8,531 nt of DNA from Candidatus Saccharimonadia bacterium (GTDB lineage: Bacteria > Patescibacteriota > Saccharimonadia > Saccharimonadales > Saccharimonadaceae): NCBI GenBank assembly GCA_023257755.1, contig JALRBM010000042.1:1-8531 (forward strand). The letters run 5' to 3'. The notes beneath the pieces were generated by a model. That model was not told the origin of the DNA. It was given only the letters and a program-made list of their open reading frames with translations, and did not search any database. Position numbers and translations under genes: made by a program. The stretch's first letter is position 1. Each line of letters opens with the position of its first letter. Below, one piece after another: positions 1 through 6,528 of this stretch.

Positions 1-1325
1 GTCTTTTCAAACTCGGCCCGTTGCCGGGCGTATTCGTGCCAAAGCGCCGCCAGGGCTTGGGCCGGATTCTCCTCGTCGATGTCATCCTGCGACAGGCCTT
101 TGATTGAACGGTCGCGCATCAGCGAGTCCAGCAAGAACGCGCCTTGTCTGATATCGTGCACTTCACTAAAGCGGACCTCGACGTTTTGGCGGTGCGCCGC
201 GTGGTACAGCGCCTTGGTGTCATATGACACTACCTTTGTCATCTCGATCGCCCGCCAGATACTAGCATCAACCTCGACCAGCGGCAAAGTAGCATAACTG
301 ACCTTGTCAGTCGAAAGCCACACGGTATCGTCATGAACGTGGAGTAGCACCTCGGCATTGGCTTCCAGCGCCAGCGTCTTTGGCCAGTCGGTCTTTTTCA
401 GTTCTGGTGCAGTAGAAGCTTGAGGTGATACAAACAAAGTACCCTGGTTGCTGTGCTGCATATGTTTCGGCAGCCGGCGAACAAGCGAATTAAATTCAAA
501 ATGTTTTAAAAGTGCGGCCAGCTTTTCGGTGTCCAGATCGTGGGCATCCATAGCCTCAAGATCAAGCGGCAGCGGCGCATCAAACCATAGCTCGGCGACC
601 CGCTGGCTTAAATAGGCCGACTCTTTACCGGCTTCTAGCTTTTTGGCGACACTGGGTTTTATATCGTCCAAGTGTTCATACACGCCGTCGAGCGTTTCGT
701 GATCCTGCAAAAGTCCTATCGCTGTTTTCTCACCGATTCCAGCTACTCCCGGAATATTATCGGACGAATCGCCTTTTAGTGATTTAAGGTCCAGGAACTG
801 ATCGACCCGGATGCCGTATTTTTCTTCGAAATACTGCGGCGTGTATTCGTCGATCTCGCTGAAGCCTTTTTTAAGCGCATAGACATGCGTCAGTGGGCCG
901 ACACACTGCAAAGCATCGAGGTCAGAGGTAATGAGACAAGATTCGATTCCTTTGTCGGCGGCCTGCTTGGCAAGTGTCGCCATAATGTCGTCGGCCTCGT
1001 AATCATCGAGTTCATACAGCGGCCAACCAAACGATTCAAGCAGCTGATACAGCAGCGGGATCTGCTCGTAAAAGTCTGGCGGCGCAGGCTTGCGCCCGGC
1101 CTTGTAGTCAGGATAGATTTCCTTACGCTTGCGGATATTCGTTCCCTTCTTGTCCCAGGCGACAGCGACATAATCGGGCTTTAGTTTGTTTATCACTTCG
1201 ATCGCCAGGGAGGCAAAGCCGAACACGCCCCCTGTCGGCGTCCCGTCGCGCATACTAAGGCCTGGCATGGCATAGTAGCCGCGGTAATACACTGATTTTC
1301 CATCGATAACAACTAGTCGCTTCAT
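1..1325 (-). CDS. polA: DNA polymerase I, N-terminal part (cut by window edge)
   Basis: DNA polymerase I removes RNA primers and fills gaps during lagging-strand synthesis and excision repair. Only 441 codons are visible; the polymerase domain would lie beyond base 1. The 5'-3' exonuclease (FEN-like) domain covers about residues 1-290. It has VIDG with Asp8, an acidic cluster EADD at 110-113, SDLD at 134-137, and the helix-hairpin-helix segment GDSSDNIPGVAGIGEKTA at 185-202, so it looks catalytically intact. From about residue 305 the sequence resembles the 3'-5' exonuclease-like domain of Bacillus-type Pol I, with the matching YDTKAL and HDIRQGAFLLDS stretches. The proofreading Asp-x-Glu is absent: the equivalent position reads LALEANA, 318-324. 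This part is therefore probably structural. The start is the ATG at 1323-1325, just downstream of a -10-like hexamer. It is divergent from the kinase gene at 1387. Identity of the family is very secure. Confidence 0.96.
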   Translation of the reverse strand, partial: MKRLVVIDGKSVYYRGYYAMPGLSMRDGTPTGGVFGFASLAIEVINKLKPDYVAVAWDKKGTNIRKRKEIYPDYKAGRKPAPPDFYEQIPLLYQLLESFGWPLYELDDYEADDIMATLAKQAADKGIESCLITSDLDALQCVGPLTHVYALKKGFSEIDEYTPQYFEEKYGIRVDQFLDLKSLKGDSSDNIPGVAGIGEKTAIGLLQDHETLDGVYEHLDDIKPSVAKKLEAGKESAYLSQRVAELWFDAPLPLDLEAMDAHDLDTEKLAALLKHFEFNSLVRRLPKHMQHSNQGTLFVSPQASTAPELKKTDWPKTLALEANAEVLLHVHDDTVWLSTDKVSYATLPLVEVDASIWRAIEMTKVVSYDTKALYHAAHRQNVEVRFSEVHDIRQGAFLLDSLMRDRSIKGLSQDDIDEENPAQALAALWHEYARQRAEFEK

Positions 1326-1333
1326 TAGGTATT

Positions 1334-1339
1334 AGTATA
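1334..1339 (-). promoter_or_regulatory. -10 element for polA
   Basis: On the minus strand TATACT lies 8 bases before the polA ATG. A start site about 7 bases downstream would leave a leader of 0-2 bases, too short for a Shine-Dalgarno sequence, and none is visible. No convincing -35 was found. Confidence 0.5.
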
Positions 1340-1371
1340 CAGTATCTCCCTCTTTCGCACCCGGTCGTATC

Positions 1372-1380
1372 TGGTACACT
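1372..1380 (+). promoter_or_regulatory. Extended -10 promoter of the P-loop kinase gene
   Basis: TGG followed by TACACT (1375-1380) forms an extended -10 (TGn plus TAnnnT). The hexamer ends 6 bases before the ATG at 1387, so transcription would start at or next to the A of ATG. No SD is present and the -35 region is poor. It lies back to back with the polA promoter in a 61-base divergent gap. Confidence 0.55.
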
Positions 1381-1386
1381 TAAGCT

Positions 1387-1959
1387 ATGAGACATCACGA
1401 AAATCTGAAGATACTTGCCTTTGTCGGCCTGGCCGGAAGTGGAAAAAGCACCGCAGTTGATTACCTGACCGAAAAAGGATACCCGAAAGTATACTTTGGA
1501 GGTGTGATCTATGATGCCATGCGAGAAGCCGGCATCGAGATTACGCCGGAAAGTCAGACAACATTTCGTGAAGAGATTCGCGAAAAAGAAGGAAAAGATT
1601 TTGTTGTTAAGCGAATTATTGCTCAAATAGAAAAGCTGACAGAGGCTGGACAACACCGAATCATTGCCGACGGCCTCTACAGCTGGAGTGAATATAAAAT
1701 TATGAAGCATGCCTTTCCAGGCCAGTTGACACTGGTGGCAATCGTAGCACCCCGAAAACTGCGCCATCACCGCCTCGCGAACCGGCCCGAGCGCCCTTTT
1801 ACCGAAAAAGAGGCCGAAACACGCGACTGGACAGAAATTGAAAACCTAGAAAAAGGCGGCCCGATTGCTATTGCCGACTACTACTTGGTAAATGACAAGG
1901 ATCCAGAGGAGCTTTATAGACAAGTTGAAGAGGTGCGAGAAAATACTTCATTTAGATAG
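1387..1959 (+). CDS. P-loop nucleotide kinase, UPF0200 / dephospho-CoA-kinase-like
   Basis: This 190-residue protein starts with a short strand and a perfect Walker A loop, GLAGSGKST (residues 14-22). A conserved HRIIADGLYSWSEY segment follows near 90-103. An Arg-rich lid region (about 121-150) comes next, and then IADYYLVND (162-170). The order and wording match the archaeal UPF0200 proteins, which are described as nucleoside-monophosphate-kinase or dephospho-CoA-kinase-like ATPases without a settled substrate. It probably transfers a phosphate from ATP to a nucleotide-like acceptor in the cytosol, but the acceptor cannot be read from sequence. It is monocistronic as far as seen, is divergent from polA, and has no SD. 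The ATG 6 bases after a -10 suggests a leaderless message. An alternative reading as CoaE is less likely, because the CoaE signature after the P-loop is not evident. Confidence 0.85.
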   Translation: MRHHENLKILAFVGLAGSGKSTAVDYLTEKGYPKVYFGGVIYDAMREAGIEITPESQTTFREEIREKEGKDFVVKRIIAQIEKLTEAGQHRIIADGLYSWSEYKIMKHAFPGQLTLVAIVAPRKLRHHRLANRPERPFTEKEAETRDWTEIENLEKGGPIAIADYYLVNDKDPEELYRQVEEVRENTSFR

Positions 1960-1979
1960 CATCTATTCTCAATTCGTTT

Positions 1980-1985
1980 TATAAT
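1980..1985 (+). promoter_or_regulatory. -10 element (TATAAT) for the 2017 gene
   Basis: A perfect TATAAT lies 20 bases after the kinase stop codon. A start site near 1992 would give a leader of about 25 bases that contains the SD at 2004-2012. No good -35 is seen. Confidence 0.55.
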
Positions 1986-2003
1986 AAGAAGACCGCTTAC
2001 TCA

Positions 2004-2012
2004 CCGGAGGTG
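2004..2012 (+). promoter_or_regulatory. Strong Shine-Dalgarno that fixes a TTG start
   Basis: CCGGAGGTG contains GGAGGTG, an almost full anti-SD match. It lies 4 bases before the TTG at 2017-2019. This decides the unusual TTG start, since no ATG or GTG is usable at that place. It also shows that the organism's ribosomes can use SD pairing, unlike the leaderless neighbours. Confidence 0.75.
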
Positions 2013-2016
2013 TAGG

Positions 2017-2367
2017 TTGACATATCGAGGCGAGCGAAGGTTCACTCCCGCGGGTGAAGGAAAGTTCATCGTGGGACCGGAAACGATCCTCCTGACCTGT
2101 CGTGTGGTCGAAAAGGATTCGGAGGTAGTCGGGTTCGTCCCGACTTCAAGCGACTTCTCGTCGTTCCGCTGCTGGGTGAGGATCGCCGAACTGAACCCTC
2201 TCGTGCAGAGCAAGGTGCTGGCAGGACACGGATCAAGCATCACTCTCTCCTTCACCTTCAGCTTCGAGGACGGCTACTTCACCGGCCTGTCCGCCATCGT
2301 CGACAAGGAGAAGGAGATCACCTGCTTCCCATCCCGGGAAGCCGTCCTTACATCTATCACTGAATAA
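2017..2367 (+). CDS. Unrecognised 116-residue protein with high GC3
   Basis: I do not recognise this family. The protein starts at TTG behind a strong SD and ends at TAA. It has no signal peptide or membrane segment. It alternates hydrophobic and polar residues (for example ETILLTCRVVEK and SITLSFTFSFEDGYF), which suggests a small all-beta fold. It has two Cys in the centre and one near the C-terminus but no metal-binding spacing. Codons end mostly in C or G, more than in the kinase gene beside it, and the gene has a full leader where its neighbours appear leaderless. Together with the hairpins behind it, it looks like a self-contained cassette, possibly acquired. It is convergent with the 2447-2779 gene. 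The competing minus-strand frame (2001-2255) lacks any SD, so the plus frame is preferred. Confidence 0.7.
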   Translation: MTYRGERRFTPAGEGKFIVGPETILLTCRVVEKDSEVVGFVPTSSDFSSFRCWVRIAELNPLVQSKVLAGHGSSITLSFTFSFEDGYFTGLSAIVDKEKEITCFPSREAVLTSITE

Positions 2368-2382
2368 GCGGGCTGTCCCGCT
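2367..2382 (+). terminator. Stem-loop directly after the 2017 gene
   Basis: AGCGGG, a CTGT loop and CCCGCT form a perfect 6-bp GC-rich hairpin that begins at the last base of the TAA stop. No T-run follows, so it is a weak or non-canonical terminator, or a 3'-end stabiliser. Confidence 0.45.
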
Positions 2383-2439
2383 GGAGAGATCCGCCGAAGG
2401 CTTTTCTTCAGGCCGCGCATCTTTTCGGCGGGTTTCTCC
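2383..2439. terminator. Long two-part inverted repeat in a convergent gap
   Basis: GGAGA (2383-2387) pairs with TCTCC (2435-2439). After a 3-base internal loop, CCGCCGAA (2391-2398) pairs with TTCGGCGG (2424-2431). The 25-base apical loop is largely pyrimidine and could fold further (GGC with GCC). It sits between two converging genes and would fold on both transcripts. Neither strand has an adjacent T-run, so a bidirectional terminator is only the likeliest guess. Confidence 0.45.
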
Positions 2440-2446
2440 ATAGGAT

Positions 2447-2779
2447 TTATTCCCGATAGCCAGTCGCTCGTAATCTTTTAAGTGAGTCTTTGATAGAATC
2501 ACGCACCGCGCCGGGTGCAATCCCTTCTTCCTCGGCAATCGCCCGAAACGATACGCCAGCAAGCGCCCTCTCGATGCGGAGAAGGCGCTTTTTTAGCTGC
2601 TCATCACTGGCAGCGTCTGGAGCAAGCTGCTCTGCCCCGCCCACTTGAAGCAGCTCAAGCAGTTGCTCTCGTAGTTCTTCCATGCCTCTTTCGAGGGGAT
2701 ATCCCGACAAACGACTCGGTGGCATGTCAAGCGCCCAGCCCAGAAGTATCCTCTGCTGCTGGCGCTCTTGACCGTTCAT
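2447..2779 (-). CDS. Small protein with sigma-region-4-like HTH, third gene of the dnaG-rpoD operon
   Basis: This is a 110-residue, charged, soluble protein. Residues about 1-50 are helical and Glu/Gln/Leu rich. Residues about 64-104 read as a helix-turn-helix: an ALAGVSFRAIAEEEGI helix-turn is followed by a VRDSIKDSLKRLR recognition helix, the pattern seen in sigma-70 region 4 and related HTH domains. Its ATG overlaps the rpoD TAA by one base (TAATG), so it is translationally coupled to the sigma factor; only a short AGGA lies upstream. The location implies a job with RNA polymerase or the sigma factor, such as DNA binding, sigma modulation or anti-sigma action, but that is inference. I know no named family for it. 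Its end faces the hairpin at 2383-2439. Confidence 0.8.
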   Translation of the reverse strand: MNGQERQQQRILLGWALDMPPSRLSGYPLERGMEELREQLLELLQVGGAEQLAPDAASDEQLKKRLLRIERALAGVSFRAIAEEEGIAPGAVRDSIKDSLKRLRATGYRE

Positions 2780-3777
2780 TATCCTAGGTATTCGTGTAAC
2801 TTCTTGGCGTCTTTATGCTTGCGAAGTTTAGCCAGGGCCTTGGCTTCGATTTGGCGGATACGTTCGCGGGTGACGGCGAATTCCTGGCCGACTTCCTCGA
2901 GCGTGTGACTTTTGCCGTTTTCCAGGCCAAAGCGCATCTTGACGATCTTTTGTTCACGGTCAGAAAGCGTGCTTAAGATCGCTTGCACTTGTTCCTTCAG
3001 GAGCTGGCTGGTCGCGGCTTGCTCCGGCGTTTCAGAATCTTCGTCCTCGATAAAATCACCCAGGACACTATCTTCGTCCTCGCCGTCTCGGCCAACGCCG
3101 GCGTCAAGGCTGGTAATATCTTGCTTGATCTTGATGACATACTCGACCTTTTCCGGCTCCATCTCGAGCTCTTTCGCCAGCTCTTCGATCGACGGTTCGC
3201 GGTTAAGTTCCTGCGTCATGCGGCGCTGCGTGCGGAGCAGCTTGTTGATCGTCTCGACCATATGAACCGGAATACGAATGGTTCGGGCCTGGTCGGCAAT
3301 GGCACGCGTGATCGCCTGGCGGATCCACCAGGTCGCGTAGGTGCTGAACTTGAATCCCTTGTCCGGGTCGAACTTTTCAACGGCGCGAAGCAGTCCCGTG
3401 TTGCCTTCTTGGATCAGGTCGAGAAAGTCGAGACCACGACCGCTGTAGCGCTTGGCGATCGAGACGACCAGTCGCATGTTGGCCTCGGCCATCTTGTCCT
3501 TGGCCTTCTTGTCGCCGGCAACGACTTTTTGAGCCAGCTCTAGTTCTTCTTCGGCGGAAAGCAGCGGAATTTTACCGATTTCGCGGAGGTACAACCGCAC
3601 CGAGTCATCCGATACGTCATCGAAATACTGGCCGCCGTTCAGCGTATCAACATCTTCTTCCTCTTCGTCGATCAGCTCGTCCAGCGCCGGTTCGTCGATA
3701 TCGCCGAGCGGCCCGCCGCTGGCATCAACCACCTGATCGTCTTCTGCTGGTATAACTACATCTTCGTCCTTAGGCAC
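2779..3777 (-). CDS. rpoD: Primary RNA polymerase sigma factor (sigma-70)
   Basis: It directs RNA polymerase to housekeeping promoters. The protein is 332 residues, short for RpoD because region 1.1 and the non-conserved insert are replaced by a very acidic N-terminus (about residues 1-50). Region 1.2 begins near [12 protein letters not shown] (57-68). Region 2 contains [20 protein letters not shown] (144-163), which melts and reads the -10. Region 3.0 keeps [10 protein letters not shown] with His172 and Glu175, the pair that reads extended -10 elements in E. coli. Region 4.2 (292-319) has [20 protein letters not shown], the -35 reader. The start is GTG (3775-3777), 7 bases after an AAAGGAG SD, inside the end of dnaG (8-base overlap). 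The dnaG-rpoD pairing recalls the E. coli rpsU-dnaG-rpoD operon, but without rpsU. Confidence 0.97.
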   Translation of the reverse strand: MPKDEDVVIPAEDDQVVDASGGPLGDIDEPALDELIDEEEEDVDTLNGGQYFDDVSDDSVRLYLREIGKIPLLSAEEELELAQKVVAGDKKAKDKMAEANMRLVVSIAKRYSGRGLDFLDLIQEGNTGLLRAVEKFDPDKGFKFSTYATWWIRQAITRAIADQARTIRIPVHMVETINKLLRTQRRMTQELNREPSIEELAKELEMEPEKVEYVIKIKQDITSLDAGVGRDGEDEDSVLGDFIEDEDSETPEQAATSQLLKEQVQAILSTLSDREQKIVKMRFGLENGKSHTLEEVGQEFAVTRERIRQIEAKALAKLRKHKDAKKLHEYLG

Positions 3778-5497
3778 GTTTTGTCTCCTTTATTAATAGG
3801 TAGTATTTGGTTCGTAAATCTTCCGCCCTAGCCTCGTCACCTTCGGCCTCGGCTGCGCTAATTTCTTGTTCAATTTTCTTTTTTTCGTGTTCTGTCTTGT
3901 ATTGGCGGAGGAGTTTGGCTGCTTCGAAGTACTGATCGTCCTCGTTCCAGCCATCGTATCTCTTCTCGGCCCTGAGTAACACTATTTTCACATAGTCATC
4001 AATATTTTGCAAGGACAGGGGTGTTTCCTCAATCTTTCCATCGGGGTGAGCGGCGACATATTCAACGACCGCCCTTCTCTTTTCATTAAACGACGCGGGA
4101 TCAAGCTGCGAAAACAGATCACGAATCGCAGGATTGGCAAGAGCCAGCCCTATGATCGTATCCACGTGGTCGAAGGCGGCAGTATCGGAACGAGTTGTCA
4201 CGACAGGCTTTAGCTGGACAGCTGTCTTCTCACCGCCGGCACTGAGCTTGGCTTGCACAGCCTCGAGCGAAGATCCGACCATAGCAGCAATTTTTTTCTC
4301 GTAGTGGTCGCGCTCGACGGGATCATTAAGCCCCCGGACAATGTTCAACGCCGTCGTCGTAAAGTTACGCTTACCGGCCGCGCTGTCCAAATTTTCGCGG
4401 GCGCTGTACTGGTCTAAGATCCAATCGACCGCCGGTTGCGATGTGTCGATCGCCGTTTGCCACAGCGAAACGTCCTGCTGGATCAGCTCGTCCGGATCCT
4501 TGGCGTCGCCTGGCAGCGAAATAATAGTCAATTCCACACCCACCTCGCTGGCGATCGGGATCGCCCGTTCGGTTGCTGCTACTCCGGCCTTATCGCCGTC
4601 AAACGCCAGCCTGACATTACCCGATAGCCGGCGGAGCGCCCGCAGGTGATGGTCGGTCATGGCGGTTCCGGCAGTAGCGACGACCTGCCTCACGCCCGCT
4701 TGATGACTGCTAACAACATCCAGATTGCCTTCGACGACAACGGCATAATCGCTCGTGCGGATCGCCTCCTTCGCCTGGGAAAGTCCGAAAACATGGCGGC
4801 TTTTGTCGTACAGTAGCGTCTGCGGCGTATTAAGATATTTTGGCGCATTGGGATCGTCGCTAATAATGCGCCCAGTAAAACCAATCACCTGCCCGGCCGG
4901 GTCCATCAGCGGCACGGTCATCCGACCGCGGAACAAATCGCCGCCGAATCGATTGGTCAGCCCGGCATCGCCCAGTTCTTTTTTTGAAAAGCCTTTTTTT
5001 AACAAAAACTGCACCAACGCATCACCGCTATCCGGCGCATAGCCAATCCTGAAATCTTCGACCGTGCGCTTATCCAGCCCCCGTTTCTTGAAAATATAGT
5101 CGATCGCGTGCTGGTTTTTTAAAAGACTGTGCTGAAAGTACGAGGCGGCCAGGTCGTTCGTCTGAAGCAAGCGTTTTTTTCGCCGCGATAGGTCCTGGGC
5201 ACCCTTGGACTCGTACTGCGAAAGATCGACGCCGGCCTTTCGGGCCAGGTGTTCGAGCGCCTGGCGAAAATCCATGCCCTCAACCTCCATGACAAAACTA
5301 AAAACGTCGCCGCCCTTATTCGAGGAAAAATCATGCCAAATATGCTTGTCCGGGCTAACAAAAAAGCTTGGTGTTTTCTCGCCGCTAAAAGGACTGAGCC
5401 CTTTGAAATTACGGCCGGCGCGCTTCAGCTGGACATACTCGCCCACGACGTCTTCAATGTTGAGACGAGACCGCACTTCCTCTTTGGCATCCTGCAT
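3770..5497 (-). CDS. dnaG: DNA primase with degenerate zinc-binding domain
   Basis: DnaG makes RNA primers for DNA replication and works with the DnaB helicase. The protein is 575 residues, close to the usual 580-600. The N-terminal CHC2-type domain (about 1-95) keeps its frame: FKG, then [12 protein letters not shown] (40-51), then [10 protein letters not shown] (61-70). All four zinc ligands are replaced, by Ser35, Ser38, Asp56 and Ser59 where Cys, His, Cys and Cys are expected. The catalytic core is intact, with [12 protein letters not shown] (189-200), PKYLNTPQT (219-227), the TOPRIM glutamate in VEGNLD (255-260), the DGD motif at 300-302, and KDPDELI (333-339). The C-terminal part (about 430-575) is helical and charged, consistent with a helicase-binding domain. 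The start ATG lies 6 bases after a perfect -10. It is the first gene of the operon with rpoD and the 110-residue protein. Confidence 0.97.
   Translation of the reverse strand: MQDAKEEVRSRLNIEDVVGEYVQLKRAGRNFKGLSPFSGEKTPSFFVSPDKHIWHDFSSNKGGDVFSFVMEVEGMDFRQALEHLARKAGVDLSQYESKGAQDLSRRKKRLLQTNDLAASYFQHSLLKNQHAIDYIFKKRGLDKRTVEDFRIGYAPDSGDALVQFLLKKGFSKKELGDAGLTNRFGGDLFRGRMTVPLMDPAGQVIGFTGRIISDDPNAPKYLNTPQTLLYDKSRHVFGLSQAKEAIRTSDYAVVVEGNLDVVSSHQAGVRQVVATAGTAMTDHHLRALRRLSGNVRLAFDGDKAGVAATERAIPIASEVGVELTIISLPGDAKDPDELIQQDVSLWQTAIDTSQPAVDWILDQYSARENLDSAAGKRNFTTTALNIVRGLNDPVERDHYEKKIAAMVGSSLEAVQAKLSAGGEKTAVQLKPVVTTRSDTAAFDHVDTIIGLALANPAIRDLFSQLDPASFNEKRRAVVEYVAAHPDGKIEETPLSLQNIDDYVKIVLLRAEKRYDGWNEDDQYFEAAKLLRQYKTEHEKKKIEQEISAAEAEGDEARAEDLRTKYYLLIKETKRA
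3785..3791 (-). promoter_or_regulatory. Shine-Dalgarno for the GTG start of rpoD
   Basis: AAAGGAG on the minus strand, inside the 3' end of dnaG and 7 bases before the GTG, supports this start over later ones. It shows that operon-internal genes here use SD initiation. Confidence 0.75.
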
Positions 5498-5503
5498 GCC
5501 TGT

Positions 5504-5512
5504 ATTATACCA
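5504..5512 (-). promoter_or_regulatory. Extended -10 promoter of the dnaG-rpoD operon
   Basis: On the minus strand TGG is followed by a perfect TATAAT, which ends 6 bases before the dnaG ATG. The predicted start site is the A of ATG, so the message would be leaderless. The -35 position holds no recognisable hexamer, as extended -10 promoters allow. It is the strongest promoter in the window by consensus. Confidence 0.7.
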
Positions 5513-5544
5513 TTTTTACCTCTATCCTACCTCTGGTGCTCTCT

Positions 5545-5555
5545 TTTCCCGGAAA
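5545..5555. promoter_or_regulatory. Small palindrome TTTCC-c-GGAAA in the dnaG divergent gap
   Basis: This perfect 5-bp inverted repeat about a central C lies just upstream of the -10-like TATGCT of the 5582 gene and 33 bases from the dnaG -10. It could be an operator, but one short palindrome can arise by chance. Confidence 0.2.
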
Positions 5556-5561
5556 GGCTTT

Positions 5562-5567
5562 TATGCT
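5562..5567 (+). promoter_or_regulatory. -10 element for the membrane protein gene
   Basis: TATGCT lies 14 bases before the ATG at 5582. The predicted leader is about 8 bases. Its only purine run, TAGGA, abuts the start codon and is too close to act as an SD. Confidence 0.4.
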
Positions 5568-5581
5568 TAAATGGCTAGGAT

Positions 5582-6193
5582 ATGGATCCAAACCAAAATC
5601 CCACCCAAAACCAGTACCCGATTGACTACCTCAATCAGATATCATCACAGCCTAAACAACCGACGGTGAATAGCAAGTGGGTGTTCGCTCTTATCGGCGG
5701 GGTGATTCTGATTGCCATTTTCGCTGTTTTCGCCCTTAGTAACACTGGGTCTGGCCCCACACAGAAGATGCAAACCCTCGCCGCCCGGCTGGTGACCCTG
5801 CAAAAAGTCAGCGGCGACGCCCAAAAAAATCTGAAAAGCGGCGAGCTTCGCAGCATTAATAGCAACCTGACGCTTTATCTGGCCAACACCAACCGCGACC
5901 TGGTTGAACCGTTCGGCAAAAACGGGGTTGACGCCAAAAAACTGGATAAGAATATCGTCACCAAAGAAAACGGCGAGGCGCTGACGAAAAAGCTAGAAGA
6001 TGCACGGCTGAATGCGGTCTTCGATCGTACCTACGCCCGTGAAATGACTTATCAGCTGCAGACAGTCACGGCGCTAATGAAAGACATCTACAACGGATCC
6101 AAAAAGTCGCTAAAGGATTTCCTTTCCAAAACGGACGAGGGGCTGCAGCCGCTTAAAAAGCAACTGTCTGACTTTAACGCCGCCAACGGCTAG
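5582..6193 (+). CDS. Single-pass membrane protein of unknown function
   Basis: This 203-residue protein is not assigned to a named family. Residues 1-32 are polar and rich in Asn, Gln and Pro (cytoplasmic tail). Residues 33-52 form one hydrophobic segment (WVFALIGGVILIAIFAVFAL). Residues 53-203 are a helical, Lys-rich outer domain with no Cys. There is no signal-peptidase or lipobox site, so it should stay anchored with N-in, C-out topology. The helical outer part (RLVTLQKVSGDAQKNL onward) could form a coiled bundle. Similar small N-tailed, single-helix proteins are common hypothetical genes in Saccharibacteria (general recollection, not searched). The ATG is the first possible start because a TAG lies two codons upstream in frame. 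It is divergent from dnaG and shares its stop with the converging mmcQ-like gene. Confidence 0.85.
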   Translation: MDPNQNPTQNQYPIDYLNQISSQPKQPTVNSKWVFALIGGVILIAIFAVFALSNTGSGPTQKMQTLAARLVTLQKVSGDAQKNLKSGELRSINSNLTLYLANTNRDLVEPFGKNGVDAKKLDKNIVTKENGEALTKKLEDARLNAVFDRTYAREMTYQLQTVTALMKDIYNGSKKSLKDFLSKTDEGLQPLKKQLSDFNAANG

Positions 6194-6528
6194 GACTTTG
6201 TTACCAGCTGATAACTTAGGTGTGCCAGATCTTTTATTTCCTGGTCGCTTAACTGGCCGCTACAAATAATCGTGTTCCAGTGTTTTTTATTCAAGTGGTA
6301 GCCAGGGAGAACCGTCTCGTACTTTTCACGAAGACTCTCTGCCAACTGCGGATCACACTTCAGACTGACGCGCAGAGGTTTGGCATCCTGGGCAATCAGC
6401 GCGAACAGCTTGCCTTCGCCCGATTGCTTGTCTCCAACCTTATACACCGATACCTCCTCGCCGAATGGAAAATCCAGCCAGGTGTTTGGAAAACTTAGCA
6501 GATATTCTTCGAGTTCCTTATGGGTCAT
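6190..6528 (-). CDS. MmcQ/YjbR family protein
   Basis: This 112-residue protein has the MmcQ/YjbR (DUF419) layout. An N-terminal helix leads to the FPNTWLDFPFGEEVSVYKVG segment (13-32). A strand with GKLFALI (39-45) and the PLRVSLKCDP turn (51-60) follow. Then come PGYHLNKKHWNTI (75-87) and a final helix, LSDQEIKDLAHLSYQLV (93-109). The fold resembles a double-winged or CyaY-like DNA-binding fold; the biological role is unknown. Its ATG overlaps the orn TGA (ATGA), with AAAGG 7 bases upstream, so the two genes are co-transcribed and coupled. Its TAG stop is the reverse complement of the stop of the converging membrane protein gene: both use the same CTAG. Confidence 0.9.
   Translation of the reverse strand: MTHKELEEYLLSFPNTWLDFPFGEEVSVYKVGDKQSGEGKLFALIAQDAKPLRVSLKCDPQLAESLREKYETVLPGYHLNKKHWNTIICSGQLSDQEIKDLAHLSYQLVTKS

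Noticed and set aside
1255..1770. Minus-strand open frame opposite the P-loop kinase
   Set aside because: It overlaps both polA and the Walker-A-bearing kinase gene, and its Cys/Phe/Ser-rich translation is typical of antisense.
2233..2562. Minus-strand open frame overlapping the end of the 110-residue gene
   Set aside because: It overlaps the operon-coupled HTH gene and the hairpins, with no RBS. The HTH gene has a clear domain and a TAATG coupling.
2912..3543. Two long plus-strand open frames (2912-3265 and 2983-3543) opposite rpoD
   Set aside because: They are antisense to a certain sigma factor gene, have no SD or promoter, and their composition is what the complement of GC-rich codons gives.
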